A DNA stretch of 64,000 nucleotides. Source: Roseobacter sp. MED193. GTDB lineage: Bacteria; Pseudomonadota; Alphaproteobacteria; Rhodobacterales; Rhodobacteraceae. Location: NCBI RefSeq assembly GCF_000152965.1, contig NZ_CH902583.1:1637072-1701071 (forward strand), read 5' to 3'. Below the pieces are notes generated by a model. It saw only the letters and a program-made list of their open reading frames with translations. It made no database searches and was not told the origin of the DNA. Positions 59,789 through 64,000 of the stretch are shown one piece after another (within the stretch, counting starts at the first letter, position 1; each line of letters begins with the position of its first letter). The translations under genes were made by a program, and so were the position numbers.

Positions 59789-61159
59789 TCAGTAGCTGTA
59801 GTCGGCGTAGATCCGGGTCAGATCGCCCTCCCAATCCCCATGATAGCGCTCTAACAACTCATCTGCGGGTACCTTGCCACTGTCCAGGCTGTCTTTCAGC
59901 GCATTGAGGAAATGGGTTTCATCCGGCACCAACCCACCTGCCCCGGGGCGGGCCCGGTTTTTCAGGCCAGAATCCGAAATTGCCACGACTTCGCGGGCAA
60001 GATCCTGCATCTTGATGCCATTGACCTGTGCCTGCAATCCCTCGCGCGAGGCCGCAACACGCAAGCCCTCGCGGGTCTCGGCGTCCCAACCCTTGACCAG
60101 ATCCCAGGCCGCATCCAGCGCCGATTGATCATAGGTCAGTCCCACCCAGAAGGCCGGCAGCGCACAAAGGCGCCGCCAGGGGCCACCATCGGCGCCGCGC
60201 ATTTCCATGTATTTCTTGATCCGCGCCTCGGGGAAGGCGGTGGTCAGATGATCCGCCCAGTCCGACATGGTGGGCGTTTCGCCGGGCAGGGCTGGCAGTT
60301 TGCCCTGCAGGAAGTCGCGGAAGGACATGCCCAGCGCATTGATATACTCGCCATCCCGATAGACAAAATACATCGGCACATCGAGCGCATATTGCACATA
60401 TGCTTCAAAGCCAAAGCCCTCGTCAAAGACAAAGGGCAACATCCCGGTGCGGCTGTCATCCAGATGCCGCCAGATCTTGCTGCGCCAGCTTTTATGACCG
60501 TTGGGCTTACCCTCAAAGAAGGGAGAGTTGGCAAAGAGCGCCGTCGCCACCGGCTGCAGCGCCAGCGCCACGCGCAGCTTTTGCACCATGTCAGCCTCGG
60601 AGCCAAAGTCGATATTGACCTGCACTGTGGTGGTCCGGCGCATCATGTCGCGGCCCATGGTGCCAACCTTGGTCATGTAGTCGTTCATCAGGCGGTAACG
60701 CCCCTTGGGCATCAGCGGCATCTCGTCGTGGGACCAGATGGGGGCCGCGCCCAGACCGATAAAACCAACGCCAATCTTGTCAGAGATATCCTTAACCTCG
60801 CGCAGGTGATTGTTCACCTCGTCGCAGGTCTCGTGAATGGTCTCCAAAGGCGCCCCAGAGAGTTCCAGCGCACCGCCTGGCTCCAGGCTGACATTGGCAC
60901 CGTCTTTTTCAAGGCCGATCAGATTGCCGCCTTCGGTGACCGGCGACCAGCCATAGGTATCACGAAGCCCCTGCAGCACTGCCACGATAGAGCGCTCGCC
61001 CTCAAAGGGCAGCGGCTTTAGCGTATCCTTGCAATAGCCGAACTTTTCGTGCTCGGTGCCGATGCGCCAGGCATCGCGTGGCTTGCAGCCACTGGCCAGA
61101 TACTCAGCCAGATCTTCGTGGCGCTCAATGGGTCCGCCGCCGGACTGGGGAATGGACAT
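59789..61159 (-). CDS. gshA: Glutamate-cysteine ligase, plant/rhizobial type
   Basis: First step of glutathione synthesis; 456 residues of the GCS2-like family found in alphaproteobacteria and plants, unlike E. coli GshA. Seen: WRIGTEHEKFGY near 33-44 (Mg/ATP site), LEPGGALELSGAPL near 95, DEMPLMPKGRYRLM near 145-158, RTTTVQVNIDF near 175, the RLCALPAFWVGL region near 340. ATG 61159 with GGAG eight bases before it is preferred to GTG 61168. Single gene, convergent with the desaturase. Confidence 0.93.
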   Translation of the reverse strand: MSIPQSGGGPIERHEDLAEYLASGCKPRDAWRIGTEHEKFGYCKDTLKPLPFEGERSIVAVLQGLRDTYGWSPVTEGGNLIGLEKDGANVSLEPGGALELSGAPLETIHETCDEVNNHLREVKDISDKIGVGFIGLGAAPIWSHDEMPLMPKGRYRLMNDYMTKVGTMGRDMMRRTTTVQVNIDFGSEADMVQKLRVALALQPVATALFANSPFFEGKPNGHKSWRSKIWRHLDDSRTGMLPFVFDEGFGFEAYVQYALDVPMYFVYRDGEYINALGMSFRDFLQGKLPALPGETPTMSDWADHLTTAFPEARIKKYMEMRGADGGPWRRLCALPAFWVGLTYDQSALDAAWDLVKGWDAETREGLRVAASREGLQAQVNGIKMQDLAREVVAISDSGLKNRARPGAGGLVPDETHFLNALKDSLDSGKVPADELLERYHGDWEGDLTRIYADYSY

Positions 61160-61223
61160 GCCGGGCACTCCGTCCTGTAGGGTTGTCTTGAGGGGTCAGT
61201 GGTGAGCGGAATCGTTCCCAGTG

Positions 61224-61751
61224 TCAATGCAACCTGTGCAGCGGAGGGCGACTTGGACTGCGTTCCCAAATCACGACCTGGTGAGGTCCCTGGCGTCGTA
61301 GCTCGCTCAGCATCCGCTCGGTCTTGAGCCCTGGCAGGGCGGCAAAGACATCAAACAGCGCCTCGTTCCCGGCCGCATTGACCGGAATGGCCAGGGCAGG
61401 CTGACCGTCCTGCTCCAGAACCCAGTGCGGCGGCTTGGCAGTGTGATCCAGCCGCAGGCATTGCAACTCAGACGCCGCCACCGCGCCGCCGGTGAGCGGG
61501 CCAAAATAGGCGATCTGCCCCTCATCCACCTGCACCACGCCGGGACCACCCGCTCCGAGGCGAAAACGCAGTCGCTGGGCGCCAATCACGGCGATGACCA
61601 GCCCCACCACCACCAGAGCCCAGCCGGTGGCCGCCGTCACGCCAAAAGAGGTAAAAGCCCATTTCAGCCCCACCAGCAGCATGAGCGCCGCAACAATCAG
61701 CTCGCGCCAACGCCAGATGGCAACACGGGCCTCTGGACGAATGAAGCTCAT
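61224..61751 (-). CDS. Hypothetical two-TM membrane protein
   Basis: A 175-residue protein: a short N-terminal tail, two TM helices (about residues 16-33 and 40-58), and a C-terminal soluble domain with RLRFRLGAGGPGVVQVDEG and WVLEQDGQPALAIPV. The strand-rich end looks PH-like, but I cannot assign a family with confidence. It stands between gshA and the low-GC gene, in the same direction, 64 bp from each side; sharing a transcript is possible. Confidence 0.74.
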   Translation of the reverse strand: MSFIRPEARVAIWRWRELIVAALMLLVGLKWAFTSFGVTAATGWALVVVGLVIAVIGAQRLRFRLGAGGPGVVQVDEGQIAYFGPLTGGAVAASELQCLRLDHTAKPPHWVLEQDGQPALAIPVNAAGNEALFDVFAALPGLKTERMLSELRRQGPHQVVIWERSPSRPPLHRLH

Positions 61752-61815
61752 GATCTTTCTCCCAGTTCGCTCTTTCCCAGTTTGGCCCCTCCCATTGTTA
61801 AGGGCGGGCCAAAAT

Positions 61816-62469
61816 TCAAGGTCGAGCCTTTGTCACGCCCTCATAGGGTGCTTGGATCGGCTCAAACTCCATGTCGGAACAGTCAAGCAACAGTTCAAGG
61901 CCCTTGGCCGTTTTACGATAGAGTTTCGCTCCGTCGCAGTGATAGCATTCCAAAAGATCCGGTATTTTGCCGCGTTTGACTTGAACAGAGGCGCGCTGGG
62001 AAACTCCGTCTTCATAGGAAATACCCGCTGCTCTATTGTTCATGCTATGCCACCAGTTTTTACGAGCACTGTTCACGCTCAGACCACAGCTCAGTCTGCT
62101 GTGCCGCTCTTCATTGATTGTGTGCTTAAATGTTACCGTTCCTTTATCGAGGAAGTACCCGCCAACGGAAGCGATAGTTAGGTCACCGTGAAACTCAAGC
62201 GCTGTGAAGTAAGGAACGCGGCTTAGGGCAGTATAGTGAAAAGAAGACCCCCTGAGCTCTGCCCCATAGACAAAAAACTCGCCGTCTGGTGAAAGACCGC
62301 AGCTTGTCTCGTATACCCCCGTCTTTAGCCACTGCCCTGGTTCAAAATGATCCCCTATCGTGCGCCAGGAAATCAACCGGTAAAGGCTGGAGTTGGCCCG
62401 ATACAGGATTACGGCCCTGTCGTTCTCAGCCGGAAAGAACAGGTGTAATTCCCGGCGCGGAGCCTGCAT
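61816..62469 (-). CDS. Hypothetical protein of atypical composition
   Basis: A 217-residue protein that starts at ATG 62469, overlapping the rsmE stop by one base (TAATG). It begins MQAPRRELHLFFPAENDRAV, has several Tyr/Trp-rich strands (SLYRLISWRTIGDHFEPGQW, GLSPDGEFFVYGAELRG), which suggest a beta-propeller or immunity-like fold, and C-terminal KLYRKTAKGLELLLDCSD. No TM or signal. GC is much lower than in the flanking genes, so recent acquisition is likely. I do not recognise a family. The coupling to rsmE makes it a late addition to that operon. Confidence 0.66.
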   Translation of the reverse strand: MQAPRRELHLFFPAENDRAVILYRANSSLYRLISWRTIGDHFEPGQWLKTGVYETSCGLSPDGEFFVYGAELRGSSFHYTALSRVPYFTALEFHGDLTIASVGGYFLDKGTVTFKHTINEERHSRLSCGLSVNSARKNWWHSMNNRAAGISYEDGVSQRASVQVKRGKIPDLLECYHCDGAKLYRKTAKGLELLLDCSDMEFEPIQAPYEGVTKARP

Positions 62470-63284
62470 TACCAATCGCCAAGCGTTTGTTGCCACAGGG
62501 TCATGGCGGCCACGGCGGCGGTATCCGCCCGCAGGATACGCGGGCCCAGGCTGACCACATGGGCCTGCGCCATGGCGTGCAGGCGTTTGCGCTCCTTGTC
62601 GGAAAAACCGCCTTCAGGGCCGATGAGGATTGCCCAAGGCTGCAATGATAGCTTGCCGAACGGTTCGCTTGCGGACCGGTCAGCGCCCGTCCCGCCCCCC
62701 AGGGCGGGCGCTTCACGCCCCCCCTCGGGACCGGCGCTTCCCCGTGCGACTTCCAGAAAACGCCGCTGGCCAACCTCAGCCTCGTCGCAAAACATCAGCT
62801 GACGCTCGTCGGGCCAGTGATCCAAGAGCTGCGAGAGTTTTTGCAAATCACAGACCTCGGGCACATAGGTGCCGCCGCATTGCTCAGCCGCCTCGACCGC
62901 ATGGGCCTGCAACCGGTCCTGCCGGATGCGTTCGGAATTGGTATAGTCCGTGCCCACGGGCAGAATGCGGGCGGCGCCCATCTCAGCGGCTTTTTCCACG
63001 ATGAAATCGGTGCGGGCCTTTTTGATCGGCGCAAAGATCAGCCAAAGATCCGGCGGCATCTGCAAGGTCTTGCTTTGCGCGACACAGGTCAGGGTGCCGC
63101 CGCGCTTGCCTGCCTCGGTCACTTCGGCCTGCCACTCGCCATCAAAGCCATTGAATAGCGCCACGGCGCCGCCCAGACGCTGCCGCATCACCCCAAAGAG
63201 GTAATGCGCCTGCTCCTTCTCCAGAGGAATGGATTGCCCTGCACCCAAAGGGTGCTCTACATACAGTCTGATTTTTGCACTCAT
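62469..63284 (-). CDS. rsmE: 16S rRNA (uracil-1498-N3)-methyltransferase
   Basis: SPOUT methyltransferase acting on 16S rRNA U1498; 271 residues versus about 240 in the family. Seen: RLYVEHPLGAGQSIPL at the N-terminus (PUA-like domain), DYTNSERI near 113-120, EQCGG near 134, and the knot motif ILIGPEGGFSDKE near 219-231 with LGPRILRADTAAVAA near 246-260. The extra length is one Gly/Pro/Ala-rich insertion at about 181-212 just before the knot, from a palindromic sequence. The start is 12 bp from the divergent ubiA start. Confidence 0.94.
   Translation of the reverse strand: MSAKIRLYVEHPLGAGQSIPLEKEQAHYLFGVMRQRLGGAVALFNGFDGEWQAEVTEAGKRGGTLTCVAQSKTLQMPPDLWLIFAPIKKARTDFIVEKAAEMGAARILPVGTDYTNSERIRQDRLQAHAVEAAEQCGGTYVPEVCDLQKLSQLLDHWPDERQLMFCDEAEVGQRRFLEVARGSAGPEGGREAPALGGGTGADRSASEPFGKLSLQPWAILIGPEGGFSDKERKRLHAMAQAHVVSLGPRILRADTAAVAAMTLWQQTLGDW
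62649..62744. repeat. Palindromic, GC-rich in-frame insertion inside rsmE
   Basis: About 96 bp inside rsmE carry nested palindromes: AGCGCCCG (62682-62689) pairs with CGGGCGCT (62705-62712), plus CGAACGGTTCG and GACCGGTC on its flank. It resembles a REP-like element read through in frame. Boundaries are approximate. Confidence 0.5.
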
Positions 63285-63296
63285 GAGGCCTTACAT

Positions 63297-64000
63297 ATGC
63301 AAGGTGATGCGCCAAAACCAGATGGACAGGTCGCAGATGCGGTCAAAGACAACTGGGTTGATCAATATGCACCAGAATGGAGCCGCCCCTATCTGCGCCT
63401 CAGCCGGGCGGACCGTCCCATTGGCACCTGGCTGCTGTTGATCCCCTGTTGGTGGGGGCTGGCGCTGGCGATACTTTGGGATGGAAGTCCACGCTGGGAA
63501 GACGCCTGGATCGCCATTGCCTGCGCCCTGGGCGCCTGGCTGATGCGCGGCGCGGGCTGTACCTGGAACGACATTACCGACCGCAACTTTGACGGCGCGG
63601 TTGAGCGCACCCGCTCACGCCCCATTCCATCAGGACAGGTTACAGTCAAAGGCGCGGTGATCTGGATGGTGCTGCAGGCGCTGATTTCCTTTGGCATCCT
63701 GCTGACCTTTAACCCCATGGCGATCTCGATGGGGATTCTGGCGCTGTTTCCGGTGGCGATCTACCCCTTTGCCAAACGATTTACCTGGTGGCCGCAGGTG
63801 TTTCTGGGGCTGGCCTTCAACTGGGGGGCGCTCTGGGCCTGGACCGCCCATAGTGGGGCGCTGCATTGGCCTGCGGTGGCGCTGTATTTTGCAGGCATCA
63901 GCTGGACACTGTTTTATGATACCATCTATGCCCATCAGGACACCGAAGATGACGCCCTGATCGGGGTGAAATCCACCGCCCGCCTGTTTGGAAGCAATAC
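63297..64000 (+). CDS. ubiA: 4-hydroxybenzoate polyprenyltransferase, N-terminal part
   Basis: Integral membrane prenyltransferase joining 4-hydroxybenzoate and a polyprenyl diphosphate in ubiquinone synthesis. About 234 codons are visible; the gene runs off the right edge. Seen: RLSRADRPIGTWLLLIPCWW near residues 37-56, the first Asp-rich motif NDITDRNFDG near 90-99 followed by RTRSRPIPSGQVT, several TM helices, and the second motif near the end in DTIYAHQDTEDD. ATG 63297 follows a weak GAGG. Uses the product of the polyprenyl synthase at 21.2-22.2 kb. Confidence 0.93.
   Translation, partial: MQGDAPKPDGQVADAVKDNWVDQYAPEWSRPYLRLSRADRPIGTWLLLIPCWWGLALAILWDGSPRWEDAWIAIACALGAWLMRGAGCTWNDITDRNFDGAVERTRSRPIPSGQVTVKGAVIWMVLQALISFGILLTFNPMAISMGILALFPVAIYPFAKRFTWWPQVFLGLAFNWGALWAWTAHSGALHWPAVALYFAGISWTLFYDTIYAHQDTEDDALIGVKSTARLFGSN

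Overview
The window reads as a core chromosomal stretch of a marine alphaproteobacterium of the Rhodobacteraceae (Roseobacter group). Supporting signs are the high-GC, densely packed genes, the argH-lipoprotein-lysA-TIGR02302 order, phaA-phaB polyhydroxyalkanoate genes, a 44-codon aa3 oxidase subunit IV, a plant/rhizobial-type GshA, and several small families common in this group (DUF465, DUF2007, DUF6173). I cannot name the species. No tRNA, rRNA, CRISPR array, prophage, transposase or origin was seen.

Layout. 1-5.7 kb: end of lpdA, two small genes, then a minus-strand chain ftsE-ftsX-plsC-PPOX with overlapping ends, and a divergent zinc-ribbon membrane protein. 5.8-11.8 kb: minus-strand operon argH, two small lipoproteins, lysA and a large TIGR02302 membrane protein. 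11.8-15.1 kb: TlpA thioredoxin, sterol-desaturase-like enzyme, EAL protein. 15.2-17.5 kb: phaA and phaB, each with its own TGC/GCA-rich operator-like region and terminator. 17.5-23 kb: small genes, LysR + EamA exporter, a tRNA-type N6-methyltransferase with DUF2007, polyprenyl diphosphate synthase, a peptidase-like protein. 23-30.4 kb: ispE, TPR protein, ETF-ubiquinone oxidoreductase, soxR divergent from a VOC protein, greA. 30.6-34.5 kb: molybdenum-cofactor cluster moeA-mobB-mobA-(YcxB-like)-fdhD. 34.5-43.6 kb: azlCD, a lipoprotein with a permuted papain-like pattern, aa3 subunit IV, MBL hydrolase + acyl-CoA dehydrogenase, Sua5, YqgE, DsbD-N-like protein, Nudix. 43.6-51.3 kb: RND efflux pair, moaB, LysE, phosphoesterase, family-4-like uracil-DNA glycosylase. 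51.3-55.8 kb: pyrB, three small membrane proteins, a dihydroorotase homologue without its metal ligands, plsY. 55.8-64 kb: YHS protein, a GbsR-type regulator followed by two small membrane proteins (one frameshifted) and a fatty-acid desaturase, gshA, rsmE and the start of ubiA.

Functional themes: envelope and lipid work (FtsEX/PlsC, PlsY, desaturases, RND pump, two small lipoproteins beside lysA), quinone-linked electron flow (ETF-QO, IspB-type synthase, UbiA), carbon storage (PhaAB), molybdoenzyme maturation and pyrimidine synthesis. The points most worth a second look are the catalytically degraded PyrC in the pyrB operon, the glycosylase lacking most Fe-S cysteines, the frameshifted gene in the desaturase cluster, the palindromic insertion inside rsmE, and the operator-like dyads before phaA, phaB, the RND operon and the soxR-VOC pair. 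I see no wholly new defence or mobile system. The best candidate for an undescribed module is the 57.4-59.7 kb desaturase cluster.
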